A stretch of DNA of 64,000 nt from Agapetus fuscipes (GCA_951799405.1 OX637343.1:1488001-1552000); one strand, 5' to 3'. Shown: positions 1 through 8,895, counted from the stretch's first letter. The notes: generated by a model from the letters alone, not told the origin. A program made the numbers and translations.

Positions 1-245
1 GACCACATTTTGACAACCGTTGCCCTAGCTTACTAATATGAATGTATGAATATGTGTACAAATAGTTAACAACTTTCGGGGTTATTCTTAGACATTTTAG
101 TCGCCCGTTGAGCCCACGCTTTGAAAAACTAATGATGCCTCGGCTGAAAGTTTCATGACCACGGTCATTCTTACCTACCTAATTTTGGTAGTTTTTGTAT
201 GAAGACTTTGTAATCAGCTGATCACTTGCGGCCATCTTGGATTGA

Positions 246-828
246 TACCTGCCGTATTGTATCAGGATGCCTCAAGCCAACGCCCACGGGGAAGTTATAT
301 CCTCTTGCAGGCATAGCCCCACCCCACATCAGACGCAAAGTGGCTTCGAGAGTCGAGAGGCAGAAGGCTCTAACGTGCACACAGCACTGCATTAACGGAA
401 GTGGCATTTCATCACAGCAGCGCCTGAAGTCGAGACACAGCTTCCTTAGTTCCGTGCAGCCCTTGTCTTCGGATCCAGTGGCGGAGAGATTGCAAATGTG
501 GAAAGAGGAATGCCCGGAGAGCTTTGTGCAGCCTGCAGAGAGCCTACCTCCAGGAAAGAACCTCGAGTGGCTCGTGTGGAAATCTATGAACAGATTGAGG
601 ACCAATGTTGGAAGAACCCGGGCCAACATGTTGACCTGGGGATTTCTGGGACGGGAGGACTCTACACTATGTGAGTGTGGAGCTCAGCAAACAATGGAGC
701 ACCTGCGGTGTTGTCCCTCCTGTCCGACAAGCTGCTCCATGGATGATCTCTTTGCGGGAAACCAAAGAGCTGTAGACATTGCTCGTTACTGGGCCAATAC
801 GGTGTGAAGCTGACACGAAGAAGAAGAG
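246..828 (+). mobile_element. 5'-truncated LINE with (GAA)n tail
   Basis: A retrotransposed LINE 3' end inserted in element A. The 12-bp ATCTTGGATTGA is duplicated at 234-245 and 829-840, directly bounding the insert. The 3' end is a short GAA/AAG repeat right after the stop codon, so there is almost no 3'UTR. A second, nearly identical copy of the last ~200 bp sits at 23430-23636 inside another LINE, which implies recent activity of this family. Confidence 0.85.
247..807 (+). pseudogene. C-terminal fragment of a LINE ORF2 protein
   Basis: About 186 codons remain open to the stop. The sequence resembles the C-terminal region of arthropod Jockey/CR1-like ORF2 proteins: a GCLKPTPT segment, then GIAPPHIRRKVASRVER, then NRLRTNVGRTRANM, and a cysteine/histidine knuckle (CECGAQQTMEHLRCC) close to the end. 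Endonuclease and reverse transcriptase domains are missing, so it cannot move itself. The apparent start ATG at 226 lies in the host DNA element and adds seven foreign residues. Clade assignment is by recall of similar proteins. Confidence 0.75.
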
Positions 829-934
829 ATCTTGGATTGACAGGTCTTCATACAAATGCATCATTAGTTTGTCAAAGCGTGGGCTCAACGGGCGACTAAA
901 ATGTCTAAGAATAGCCCCGTTTATGTTTTACCTC

Positions 935-1034
935 AAGCGTTTAGCGTTTAATAAAAAAAAAATCCAAACTAAAACAGCGCCCCAAGTGAAAGTTTCAATT
1001 TCCCTACACTTTTGGGAAAACGCTCGATTGTAAA
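935..1034 (-). repeat. Unclassified dispersed repeat G
   Basis: On the minus strand it reads as a block with GGCGCTGTTTTAGTTT and TTAAACGCTAAACGC. Similar blocks occur at 15690-15735, 38519-38610, 38755-38835, 41038-41120 and 62042-62118. No coding content or clear termini. Confidence 0.4.
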
Positions 1035-1527
1035 CCAGTACGTACTCACAGTATACAACATTGAAAATATTTAAAACATAAATTATTCTCGATCGCGTTA
1101 ATAGAAAAATGTATGATAGATACAGCAGCACCACTAGGGAGTGATTAAGTTTGCATACATTTTATTTATATTCACGTGATCGAGGTGGGATTCACGGAAT
1201 GTTTATACTAGGGGTAGAGGGAGAGCAGGAAGTAAAGAGGGTTTCAGAAGGGTCAGACCCTCGGGGTCTAAATCGAGAGGAGAAAATAAGTAGGACAGCC
1301 TAAACTAATGAGTAAGCATTATATAATGATGGTTCGGAAGAGGCCTACGTCCAGGAGTGGACAGTGATGGACTGAAAAAGAAGAAGAAGAAATAATATCG
1401 CTTCCCTTGTTTAAAGAAAAAACAGCAAAAGTTGTAGAGCTTATGTTCTTTTAAAAGGTTTATATTTGTAAAATATCTTCTTCTTCTTGTGGCGATTGGC
1501 AAACATCATATCAATTTCCACCTCCTT

Positions 1528-1768
1528 GACTTGTAGGTTGGTATGCGGTTAACCACCCATGCTGTAAAAAATGGTTCACTTTTCCAATATCACCCCTGTT
1601 TCAGGGAAGGACGGTAAGAGTTGCAGGGTGTATGTCCATTTGAGATTTGTGCTTTTATGTTGTAGGCTCACATGCGGCATGTGCAAGCGCGAACTTATTC
1701 GTATTTGCTTGTAAAATAGGATATAATATGAATCTCCGATGCAACATATCTTTGCAACTTAGATTAGA
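1528..1768 (+). mobile_element. R250 retroposon copy
   Basis: Near-complete copy of the window's main repeat. Order of parts: CCTTGACTT start, TAGGTTGGTATGCGG, GCTGACCACCCATGCTGTA, TGGTTCACTTT, a CACCCCTGTTTCAGGGAAGG hairpin block, AGAGTTGCAGGG, ACATGCGGCATG, GCGCGAACTT, and a TTGCAACTTAGATTAGAT end. TAGGTTGGTATG and GGTTCAC are faintly like pol III A and B boxes, which is weak evidence. A SINE2 follows directly. Confidence 0.85.
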
Positions 1769-2036
1769 TAAGTCCGCTCAGTTGGTAGAGTGCTTGCATT
1801 CCATGCCGAGAGCAGGGGTTCGAAGCCCACCAAAGGTGTCAGAAATACTTTCCCGTTTCGGTGTTTATTTCAAACCCCAAAATAAAATATCGGCAAGGTT
1901 TACACAGCCTTCACAATAAATGAGTACCAGCCCCCTCGAGAGGTGCATGTAAAAATAAATAGGTTCCACTCGCCACATGCGAATCCCTTCGGGGATAACG
2001 CGGTGAGAAGTTACACTATATGTGTAGTTTAGTTGC
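1769..2036 (+). mobile_element. SINE2 copy (tRNA-derived head)
   Basis: SINE2 copy. Head: CGCTCAGTTGGTAGAGTGC (A-box-like) and a degraded GGTTCGAAGCCC (B-box-like). Body: GTGTCAGAAAT, CCCGTTTCGGTGTTTATTTC, AAATAAAATATCGGCAAGG, an AATGAGTACCAGCCCC block, and a TAACGCGG..AAGTTACACTATATG 3' end. About a dozen relatives occur in the window. A tRNA gene is excluded because the cloverleaf is degraded and the body is conserved. Confidence 0.85.
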
Positions 2037-2078
2037 GTTTACTGTTTCAATCAGTCATAAATTCAAGCTTTACAATTT

Positions 2079-2334
2079 CCTTGACTTGTAGGTTGGTATG
2101 CGGCTGACCACCCATACTGTACAAAATGGTTCACTTTGCCAATGTCACCCCTGTTTCAGGGAAGGACGGCAAGAGTTGCAGGGCTTATGCTCATTTGAGA
2201 TTGAGTTTTTATAATGTAGGTCCACATGCGGCATGTGTTAGCGCGAAATTATACATGTCTGCTTGTGGGAATTCATTTAATATAAATCTTAAATGATATT
2301 TATGCTTGCAGCTTAGATTAGATTAGATTAGACA
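2079..2334 (+). mobile_element. R250 retroposon copy
   Basis: Full-length copy from TTCCTTGACTTGTAGG to a GATTAGATTAGATTAG tail. It has the CCCTGTTTCAGGG hairpin and the TGCTTGTGGGAATTCATTTAATATAA-type 3' half shared with the LINE 3' end at 8.2 kb. Confidence 0.9.
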
Positions 2335-2485
2335 ATACCTTTAAGAGATCAATTAAATTGAACTTAAAATTATTAATGTCTACTGCATTTTCTAATTAAT
2401 CTACATCAAATTAAAGCAACGATACTCGTATTTGCCTGAATACACAATATACATTTTCAAGAAAGCCTGTCTGCTCTTCTGATTT

Positions 2486-3020
2486 GCGAAACATTCCTCT
2501 AAAATGGATGTCGTGGTAGAGGAAGACTGAGAAAGGTATGGATGGACCAAATTTCTGAAATAGCGAATGAATGGGATATCCAGAGCCATAATAAAAGGAG
2601 AGCCTGTATGAATAAGGTTATGACTCTGGATGAAATGAAAGAAGTGTGTAAGGACAGAAAGAAATGGCGGTGGATCTATAGTGTTGGCGGCCAGGACTAG
2701 GGGTTTTTTTTAAATTAGAATTTTGTATTATGTTGTAGTTTTGATGTCCGTATTATTTGTTGATTTAAAGAATGTAATTTTTTATGTATGTTCCTTGACT
2801 TATAGATTGGGATGCGGCTGACCACCCATGCTGTAGAAAATGGTTCAGGGAAGGTCGGGAAGAGTTGCAGGGTGTAGGTTCATTTGAGATTTGGGTTTTT
2901 AAATTGTAAATCCACATGCGGCATGTTTAAGCCCGATTTTATACGTGTCTGCTTGCGAGAATGCATATAATGTGAATCCTTAATGTTACATATCTTTGCA
3001 ACGTAGATTAGATTAATTAG
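2486..3020 (+). mobile_element. Truncated LINE: ORF2 C-terminus plus R250 tail
   Basis: A 5'-truncated copy of the main LINE. From about 2503 to the stop at 2698-2700 it encodes the end of ORF2 (GRGRLRKVWMDQISEIAN, then MKEVCKDRKKWRWIYSVGG), matching the C-terminus of the 5.9-8.05 kb protein. A ~90-bp 3'UTR follows, then R250 from 2791 (internally shortened) ending in GATTAGATTAATTAG. It shows that R250 is the LINE's own 3' end. Confidence 0.85.
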
Positions 3021-3174
3021 ACTTCTGTCAATAATCAACTGTCGGAAGTAGACTGACGCTACTCTACATACTTCTTCATCTTTCTTTGTTCTCTGAGAAA
3101 AGAGCGCCAGGGGATCTAGAGTGAGAGGCGGTTGGGTAGAATTTTTTTCAGCCATGATGCGTCATCAGATACTC

Positions 3175-3380
3175 TCGGATATAACAAATTGGACGCTTCC
3201 CCCTGATTTGCCACCCTGCCCTCCCCCAAGATAGCACCCCATCTCCCCTCAAGTTTCCGCCCAAGTCTCCCCCCTTGGGCTCCCCCTAAAGTTGCCCCCA
3301 AGTTGCTACCCTGTCTCTCCCCCCCGTGCTGCCCCCTTTTTCATGGGATTGGGGGGATATGGAAGGGGGAGCAACACCAT
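3175..3380. other. C-rich low-complexity stretch
   Basis: Runs of C (CCCTGCCCTCCCCCAAG, then TCTCCCCCCCGTGC) with irregular CCCCAAGTT spacing, turning G-rich at the right edge. Weak minisatellite character. Short open frames here reflect composition and are not convincing genes. Confidence 0.6.
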
Positions 3381-3442
3381 GCTCGTGCCTCTCCCATGCA
3401 ATATACTCATGAAAGTACCCCAAGCTAAATATATGTTATATA

Positions 3443-3562
3443 GACCGGTCCGTAGTCTAGTGGTTAACACTTCTGACTCGTAAATGGAAGGTTGTGGGTT
3501 CGAATCCCGCCGGAGTACAAAAAATATGCCATTTATATTTTCAAATATGCTCTCAACGAGTA
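3443..3562 (+). mobile_element. SINE1 head fragment
   Basis: GACCGGTCCGTAGTCTAGTGG is the A-box region and GGTTCGAATCCCGCCGGAG the B-box region, followed by the body start CCATTTATATTTTCAAATATGCTC. The sequence diverges after CTCAACGAG, so the body and tail are lost. Confidence 0.8.
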
Positions 3563-3654
3563 GAAAATATTAGTTGGCTTTTTCTCTTGCAACCAGCCGT
3601 GTGACATCACAATTTTTGTCGAATTCTTAATTTTTTAAATTGAAATATCCTGCA

Positions 3655-3716
3655 ACTGTAACCATAACTCCAGTCACTATTCCGCTAGGGGTGGCCAGAG
3701 CCTCTGACGGGAAAAA
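3655..3716 (-). mobile_element. 3' end fragment of the (GTTACA)n LINE
   Basis: CCGCTAGGGGTGGCCAGAGCCTCTG on the plus strand is the complement of the LINE 3' end seen intact at 22795-23060, 40196-40300 and 49500-49565. Confidence 0.6.
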
Positions 3717-3924
3717 TTCAAAATTTTAATTGATTTTGTATATCAGGAGCGTAGGAGGTGTGTGAGATAGAAGCACGCTTATATCTACGAAAGAAATTCA
3801 AAGCAAAAGTTGATTGCTCCACTTTTGGGTGTAGCGTGGAGGCAGCATTAACTAGGGGTACCTACCCTTGGGTGTATTCCGAGAGTCACTCTACCCTCGC
3901 CCCATCACACACACTGTTCATAAA

Positions 3925-4153
3925 TTCCTTGACTTATAGGTTGGTATGAGGCTGACCAACCCTACTGTAAAATTGGTACACTTTGCAAATATCACCCCTG
4001 TTGCAGGCAAGGTCGGAAAAAATTTATGGACTTTGGTTCATTTGAGGTTTGGTTTTTTAATTGTAAGTAGGTACACATGCAGCATTTGTAACCAATAACT
4101 TATAGATACGTATCTGTTTGTGGGCATGCATTGAATATGAATTTTAAACCTTA
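3925..4153 (+). mobile_element. R250 retroposon copy, decayed
   Basis: Begins TTCCTTGACTTATAGG and keeps GGCTGACCAACCCTACTGTA and CACCCCTGTTGCAGGCAAGGTCGG. The GATTA tail is missing and the copy runs into a SINE1 body at 4173. Confidence 0.8.
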
Positions 4154-4172
4154 ATTTTTATAATAATAGGGG

Positions 4173-4355
4173 TATGCTCTTCGTTGGGTGAAAAATTCAT
4201 AAACCTTTACCAGACCGGTCACTAAAGTTGCATCCAGCAACTGGGTCTTGCTTGAGAATCGGCGCTTTCTACAGCGAAGACCAAGCTCACAGAGGGCTCT
4301 TGAGGTGTGATACACATAAAAAAAGCGCTCATCAAATAAATCATCCAAATATGAT
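4173..4355 (+). mobile_element. SINE1 body and tail without head
   Basis: Contains GAAAAATTCATAAACCTTTACC, the CCGGTCACTAAAG block, CAACTGGGTCTTGCTTGAGAA, GCGCTTTCTACAGCG and AAATAAATCATCC. It is a 5'-truncated SINE1, so it was probably retroposed from the tail inward. Confidence 0.8.
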
Positions 4356-4429
4356 TATTTACAGTGTGTGTATGTGAAGAGACGACACAGCTAAGGCTTT
4401 CGGAATACTATGGGGGGTGCAATGAGGGC

Positions 4430-4580
4430 AGAGAGGGGGGCAGACAATCGCTCTGGTACCCCGCGGCGCCCCCCCCCCATCCCCACCCTCGACGTTTCTT
4501 TTGCCGCCAAGAGACCTCCCCCCGTTGGTTCCACCCCGCCACCCCCTCAGACCCCCCGACAGAGGATGTTTTGCGGCGTT
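4430..4580. other. C-rich low-complexity stretch
   Basis: CCCCGCGGCGCCCCCCCCC and several CCCC runs with CGACAG. All three forward frames stay open for 60-100 codons because of composition; the proline/arginine-rich products have no recognisable domain. Confidence 0.6.
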
Positions 4581-4696
4581 TGGCCCTCCCCGAATTGCGC
4601 CTCAGCTGGGAGAAAGAACAAAAAAAGATTTTCTCCAGAAAGCGAAGGAAAAGGAAGAGGCGGTGAAGAAAAAAAATTCAAAATAAAAGTGAATGG

Positions 4697-5163
4697 TTCG
4701 TTGACTCTTAGGTTGGTATGAGGCTGACCACCAGTGGCGAAGGGTGCCATACAAGCCGGTTCCCATCGGTTTCCCGTTTAAAATGAGGCAAAAATGATAA
4801 TAAAGTAGACTGCATGGTTTCAATGGGGGAAAAAATACGTATTGTTTCTTTGATTTTAATTTTTTTTTTTTTACTTTGTGCCTATATTTTTAACTACTTT
4901 GTTACATCATTTTAAAAGTGAAGCCGATGGGAACCGGCTTGTATGGCACCCTTCGCCACTGCTGACCACCTATACTGTAAAGAATGTTTCACTTTGCCAA
5001 TGTCACCCCTGTGTCAGGGAAGGTCGTCAAAAGTTGTAGGGCTTATGTTCATTTGAGGTTTGGATTTTATTTGCAAGTACACATTCAGCAACTACACGTG
5101 TTTGTTTGTGGGCATGCATTTGAGAACTTTAAATGAATATATCCTTGCAACTTAGATTATAGT
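4697..5163 (+). mobile_element. R250 copy split by a hAT MITE
   Basis: The R250 start (TTCGTTGACTCTTAGGTTGG) at 4697-4731 resumes after the insert at 4962 with CTGACCACCTATACTGTAAAG and ends at a TTGCAACTTAGATTAT tail. The MITE lies at 4732-4961, so this R250 copy is older. Confidence 0.9.
4732..4961. mobile_element. hAT-type MITE (CAGTGGCGAAGGGTG family)
   Basis: A 230-bp element with long inverted ends: CAGTGGCGAAGGGTGCCAT on the left and its complement on the right. An exact 8-bp duplication, CTGACCAC, flanks it at 4724-4731 and 4962-4969. An 8-bp duplication plus CAG..CTG ends is typical of hAT. There is no transposase. A sister copy, inverted, is at 59499-59720. Confidence 0.93.
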
Positions 5164-5284
5164 TGATCCATGAAAGGCACTAACTCCCATAGTGGTCAAA
5201 CTAAGAAGACGAAGATTTTTTTTCTGAGATTTTTGTACATAATTCAACAGAGTCTATCTATAATACAAGATGTATTGACATTTC

Positions 5285-5760
5285 AGGGTCATATTTAATA
5301 CATGCCCACAAGTATGTATATCTGAGTTCACGCTTACACATGCTGCATGTGCACAAACGAAATAAACAAAACCTCACATTAACATTTTTATTGATTGTAG
5401 AGGCATTAACTTTGTAATCGTTCATCTTAAAAGATAAAAAGTAAAAACAGCTATGTTTACGATTACTTTGAGTACATTTACTTAATTCCACAACCGGTTT
5501 CGCAAACATCCGTTCGCATCATCAGGTGGTTAAATTAATACTGTTTAACCACCTGATGATGCGAACCGATGTTTGCGAAACCGGTTGTGGAATTAAAATA
5601 CACTCAAAGTTATCGTAAACAAAATTGTTTTTACTTTTTATCTTACATTAACATCCTGCCGCCTTCCCCTGAAACCGGGGCGGCATTGGCAAGAGTGAAC
5701 CAAGTTTTTACAACATTAGGAGTCAGCCTCTTACTTCTAATGTTGTCTCCTCTTACAATC
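5285..5760 (-). mobile_element. R250 copy (minus) split by an inverted-repeat insert
   Basis: The plus strand reads backwards through R250: CATGCCCACAAGTATG, CGCTTACACATGCTGCATGTG up to 5385, then resumes at 5645 with CCTTCCCCTGAAACCGGGGC, GGCATTGGCAAGAGTGAACC and GTCAGCCTCTTA. The insert at 5386-5644 separates the halves. Confidence 0.8.
5386..5644. mobile_element. Inverted-repeat retroelement unit with paired hammerhead-like cores
   Basis: A 259-bp insert bounded by a 10-bp duplication, ACATTAACAT, at 5376-5385 and 5645-5654. Arms at about 5429-5533 and 5545-5644 are near-perfect inverted copies. Each arm carries a core like a hammerhead ribozyme: CTGATGA at 5553-5559, a T, a GCGAAC/GTTTGC stem and GAAA at 5577-5580, mirrored in the left arm. 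Such motifs are known in terminal repeats of Penelope-like retroelements. One extra base separates CTGANGA from the stem compared with textbook hammerheads, so activity is unproven. Confidence 0.8.
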
Positions 5761-5831
5761 TACTAGTCGAGAACACAAAAAAATTAGAAAATCAAATAAG
5801 TAATTTATTTGATTAATGTTTTTTAAAAAAG

Positions 5832-8051
5832 TTGTGTTTTTTAAAAAACCCAGTTGCTGTAAGGCAAATAAATCGTCCTATTATTATTATTATTATTAGA
5901 ATAAAAGTAGAAAGGCTGAATGAAGAAAATGTGAAAGAGAAGTATGTATCAGAGCTCCACAAAATTTTAAGTGTGAATGAACTTGAGAAGAACGTTTGTG
6001 GAAAAGATATTGAAAGTATGTGGAAAGATCTGAAAGAAGGAATGACTGAATGCGCTAAAAAAGTATGTGGGGTAACGAAAGGTGGAAGATTGAAAGGAGA
6101 TGCCTGGTGGAATGATAGAGTGAAAGAAGCTGTGAAAGTTAAGAAAAAGTGTTATGAAAATTGGCTGAATGATAGAAATGATAGAAAGCTAGAAGACGAA
6201 TATAAGATAGCTAAGAGAATGGCGAAGACTATAATTTATGAAAGCAAGATGAATGAACAAAGAAAGATTGATGAAAGGATTAACAGAAGTTACACCGACA
6301 GTAAGAAGGAATTTTGGAGGTGGATCAATGCGGATAGAAATAAATCTTCTGCATTGACCACTCCGGGAGTCAAAAGTGCTGCCGGTGAGATGGTATGGGA
6401 GAATGAAGAAGTATGCAAGAGATGGAAGAACTATTTTCAAGAAATTTTTGGTCAGGGTGAAAGAAGAATTTATGAACAGATAGATGAAGAAAATGAATTG
6501 AATATTTTGAAAGAAGAATTGAAAGTGTCTATTTCACGTCTGAAGAATGGGAAGTCTGCTGGGTTTGATGGTATAAATGGTGAAATGTTAAAAGCAGGAG
6601 GTGAATGCTTGATAGATTGGATGTACGAATTATGTAAGCTTTGTGTGAATGCAGGAGTAGTACCGATGGATTGGAGGAAGGCAGTCATTGTTCCCATTTA
6701 CAAAGGTAAAGGGGACAAAAAAGACTGTCAGAACTTCAGACCAATCAGTCTACTCAGTATACCAGGAAAAGTCTTCTGTAAGGTGATTATAAAAAAAGTG
6801 ATTCTGACAACTAGTGAAAGGATTTCCGATGTACAGTCCGGCTTTATGGCCGGTAGAGGCTGTGTTGATCAGATTTTTACTCTACGACAACTTGTTGAAA
6901 AACAATTGTCGGTGAGGCGGAAGCTGTTCACGGCCTTTGTAGATCTGGAAAAGGCTTTTGACTCAGTGGACAGAGGTATGTTATGGGATGTTTTGAAAGC
7001 ATACGGAGTGAATGGGGCTCTCCTAGGTGCGGTGCATGCAAACTATGAAAATAGTAAGGCATGTGTTCGTATTGATGGTGAGTATAGTGAATGGTTTGAA
7101 GTTTATAAGGGTGTGAGGCAAGGATGTGTGATGAGTCCTTGGCTATTTAACATAGTCATGGACAAGTGTGTCAGAGATGCTAGACTTAATGATTGTGGAT
7201 TGATGATAGGAGAGAGCAAAGTGAGTGTTCTACTGTATGCAGATGATGCAGTTCTTGTATCTGATTCTGCAGTAGAATTGCAAACAATGCTCTCTAGATT
7301 GAATGAAGCTTTGTTAGGTAACCATTTGAAGTTGAATGCAAGTAAGACGAAAGTATTGATTTTTGAAAGAGATGATGAAAATATGAATTATGAATTTAAA
7401 ATTAATGGAATGAATGTTGATGTCGTAAATGAGTTTGTATACCTGGGAAGTAAGTTTGAAAAAGATGGAAGAATGATCGGTGAATTTGAAAGAAGAATAA
7501 TGAAAGGCAGGTGCGTACTGGGTGCTACCGCTAGCATCGCCAAGAACCAGAATCTTTCAAAAAATGTTCGACTGGCGGTGCACGGTGGTATACTAGTGCC
7601 CACTCTGATATATGGAAGTGAAGCCTGGACGGTGAGTGAAAGTGAGATTAGTAAAATCCATACAGTAGAAATGGACTACTTAAGAAGTATGATTGGGAAA
7701 AGACGGAGTGATAGGGTAAGGAATGATTTTGTTAGAGAGGAATGTGGTGTAAGAGAAAGTGTGAAAGTAAAGATTAAAAGAAGTATGCTTAGATGGTTTG
7801 GACATTTGGAGAGAATGAATGAGGAAAGACTGACGAAGAAAGTATATGCTGCGAGAATTGATGGATGTCGTGGAAGAGGAAGACCGAGAAAGGTATGGAT
7901 GGACCAAATTTTCGAAATAGCGAATGAATGGGATATCCAGAGTCATAATAAAAGGAGAGCTTGTATGAAAAAGGTTATGGCTCTGGATGAAATGAAAGAA
8001 GTATGCAAGGATCGAAAGAAATGGCGGTTGATCTGTAATGCTGGCGGTTAA
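5832..8051 (+). CDS. Non-LTR retrotransposon reverse transcriptase (ORF2 fragment)
   Basis: Reverse transcriptase that would copy the element's RNA into DNA at a nicked target. Residues 1-23 are foreign, from an upstream SINE tail. The LINE part begins near residue 24 with a lysine-rich linker (WWNDRVKEAVKVKKK). RT motifs in order: GKSAGFDGINGEML, IVPIYKGKGDKKDCQNFRPIS, QSGFMAGRGCVDQ, AFVDLEKAFDS (from residue 368, catalytic D371), GVRQGCVMSPW (from 427), YADD (469-472), NASKTKVLIF and YLGSKF. The tail has RWFGHLERMN, GRGRPRKVWMDQI and CKDRKKW, a basic C-terminal region shared by RTE/Jockey-like animal LINEs. No endonuclease domain is present, so it is not autonomous, yet the frame has no stops. 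The clade (RTE-like versus Jockey-like) is not resolved. Confidence 0.88.
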   Translation: MCFLKNPVAVRQINRPIIIIIIRIKVERLNEENVKEKYVSELHKILSVNELEKNVCGKDIESMWKDLKEGMTECAKKVCGVTKGGRLKGDAWWNDRVKEAVKVKKKCYENWLNDRNDRKLEDEYKIAKRMAKTIIYESKMNEQRKIDERINRSYTDSKKEFWRWINADRNKSSALTTPGVKSAAGEMVWENEEVCKRWKNYFQEIFGQGERRIYEQIDEENELNILKEELKVSISRLKNGKSAGFDGINGEMLKAGGECLIDWMYELCKLCVNAGVVPMDWRKAVIVPIYKGKGDKKDCQNFRPISLLSIPGKVFCKVIIKKVILTTSERISDVQSGFMAGRGCVDQIFTLRQLVEKQLSVRRKLFTAFVDLEKAFDSVDRGMLWDVLKAYGVNGALLGAVHANYENSKACVRIDGEYSEWFEVYKGVRQGCVMSPWLFNIVMDKCVRDARLNDCGLMIGESKVSVLLYADDAVLVSDSAVELQTMLSRLNEALLGNHLKLNASKTKVLIFERDDENMNYEFKINGMNVDVVNEFVYLGSKFEKDGRMIGEFERRIMKGRCVLGATASIAKNQNLSKNVRLAVHGGILVPTLIYGSEAWTVSESEISKIHTVEMDYLRSMIGKRRSDRVRNDFVREECGVRESVKVKIKRSMLRWFGHLERMNEERLTKKVYAARIDGCRGRGRPRKVWMDQIFEIANEWDIQSHNKRRACMKKVMALDEMKEVCKDRKKWRLICNAGG
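5838..5900 (+). mobile_element. SINE1 tail remnant with (ATT)n
   Basis: CCCAGTTGCTGTAAGG, AAATAAATCGTCC and (ATT)n match the SINE1 3' region with an internal deletion. The LINE begins right after it, so the ATG at 5832 belongs to this remnant and not to the LINE protein. Confidence 0.6.
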
Positions 8052-8432
8052 AGCTAAGGCTTTTAAATTTAAAAAATATGTGTTGTAGCTTTTTAATTTT
8101 TTACTGTTTAATTGCTTAGAATTTATTTGTTTTATATATTTGATTGTATCAATTGCATGTACTCCTTGATTGATAGGTTGGTATGCGGCTGACCACCCAT
8201 ACTGTAAAAAATGGTTCACTTTGCCAATGTCACCCCTGCTTCAGGGAAGGTCGGCAAGAGTTGCAGGGCTTATGTTCATTTGAGATTGGGGTTTTTATAT
8301 TGTAGGTCCACATGCAGCATGTGTAAGCGCGAAATTATGCATGTCTGCTTGTGGGAATGCATTTAATATGAATCTCAAATGATACATATCTTTGCAGCTT
8401 AGATTTAGATTTAGATTTAGATTACATTGACT
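5901..8432 (+). mobile_element. Main LINE, 5'-truncated, with open RT frame and R250 3' end
   Basis: The youngest-looking LINE copy in the window: ~715 uninterrupted codons, a ~110-bp AT-rich 3'UTR, then R250 from about 8162 with a (GATTTA)n tail. The element enters mid-protein at about 5901, so its 5' part and endonuclease are absent. Shorter copies with the same C-terminus and R250 tail lie at 2486, 14080, 24066, 34766, 53885 and 59140. R250-only copies may therefore be severe truncations, or a separate SINE moved by this machinery. Confidence 0.9.
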
Positions 8433-8434
8433 TG

Positions 8435-8757
8435 ATCGGTCCGTAGCTCAGTGGTAACACTGCGGACTCTGAATGGGAAGGTTGTGGGTTCGAATCCCGG
8501 TGGAGCACAAAAAATATACCATTTATATTTTCAAAATTCCTCTTAGCTGGGTTGAAAAATTCATAAACCTTTACCAAAGACCGGTCACCAAAGGTCCATC
8601 CAGCCTTACAGCAACTGGGTCTTGCTTGAGTATTAGCACTTTGTAGCGACGACCAAGCTCGTACACCTCTGCGGCACTACAACAAGTATCATAGACCCCT
8701 AGAGTCTCTAGAATCTAGGGAGTCTCCCGCACAGGATTCCTAAAAAAAAAAATGAGT
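8435..8757 (+). mobile_element. SINE1 copy, poly(A)-tail subfamily
   Basis: Head CGGTCCGTAGCTCAGTGG with CGGACTCTGAATGGG (Gln-CTG-like anticodon region) and GGTTCGAATCCCGGTGG. The body is shared with SINE1, but the 3' end is different: CTCTGCGGCACTACAACAAG, AGAGTCTCTAGAATCTAGGG, CCGCACAGGATTCC and poly(A). Sister copies are at 48424, 50450 (minus) and 57856 (minus). Confidence 0.88.
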
Positions 8758-8774
8758 GTAAAATCTTACATAAA

Positions 8775-8895
8775 CTCCCTTCGCTCGCTTAACTGTAACT
8801 GTCACACTGTTGTCATTCCGTTAGGGGTGGTCAAAGCTTCTGCAGATTTGCCTCCTCTTTATCTTGGCATACCTTTTTAAATAATTATTATCACA
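8775..8895 (-). mobile_element. (GTTACA)n LINE C-terminal fragment
   Basis: The plus strand reads AACTGTAACTGTCACACTG, ATTCCGTTAGGGGTGGTC, CTTCTGCAGATTTGCC, the complement of the LINE 3' end at 22.8 kb. Heavily decayed. Confidence 0.55.

Larger units (their letters stand above)
77..919. mobile_element. TIR fold-back DNA element A, split by a LINE
   Basis: Non-autonomous DNA element. The ends are inverted repeats beginning CGGGGTTATTCTTAGACA on the left and its near-complement on the right. Flanks are TTT at 74-76 and 920-922, a possible 3-bp target duplication. The arms carry TTGAGCCCACGCTTTGA and AACTAATGATGC, which recur at 32198-32440 and 26867-27674. No transposase is visible. A LINE piece occupies 246-828. 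The superfamily is unassigned; a 3-bp duplication that is not TWA fits no family I can name with confidence. Confidence 0.8.

Noticed and set aside
4364..4721. Proline/arginine-rich ORFs
   Set aside because: Three overlapping frames are open because of C-rich composition.
8435..8510. tRNA-Gln gene
   Set aside because: Resembles a Gln-CTG tRNA but lacks a proper acceptor stem and is followed by the SINE1 body in every copy.
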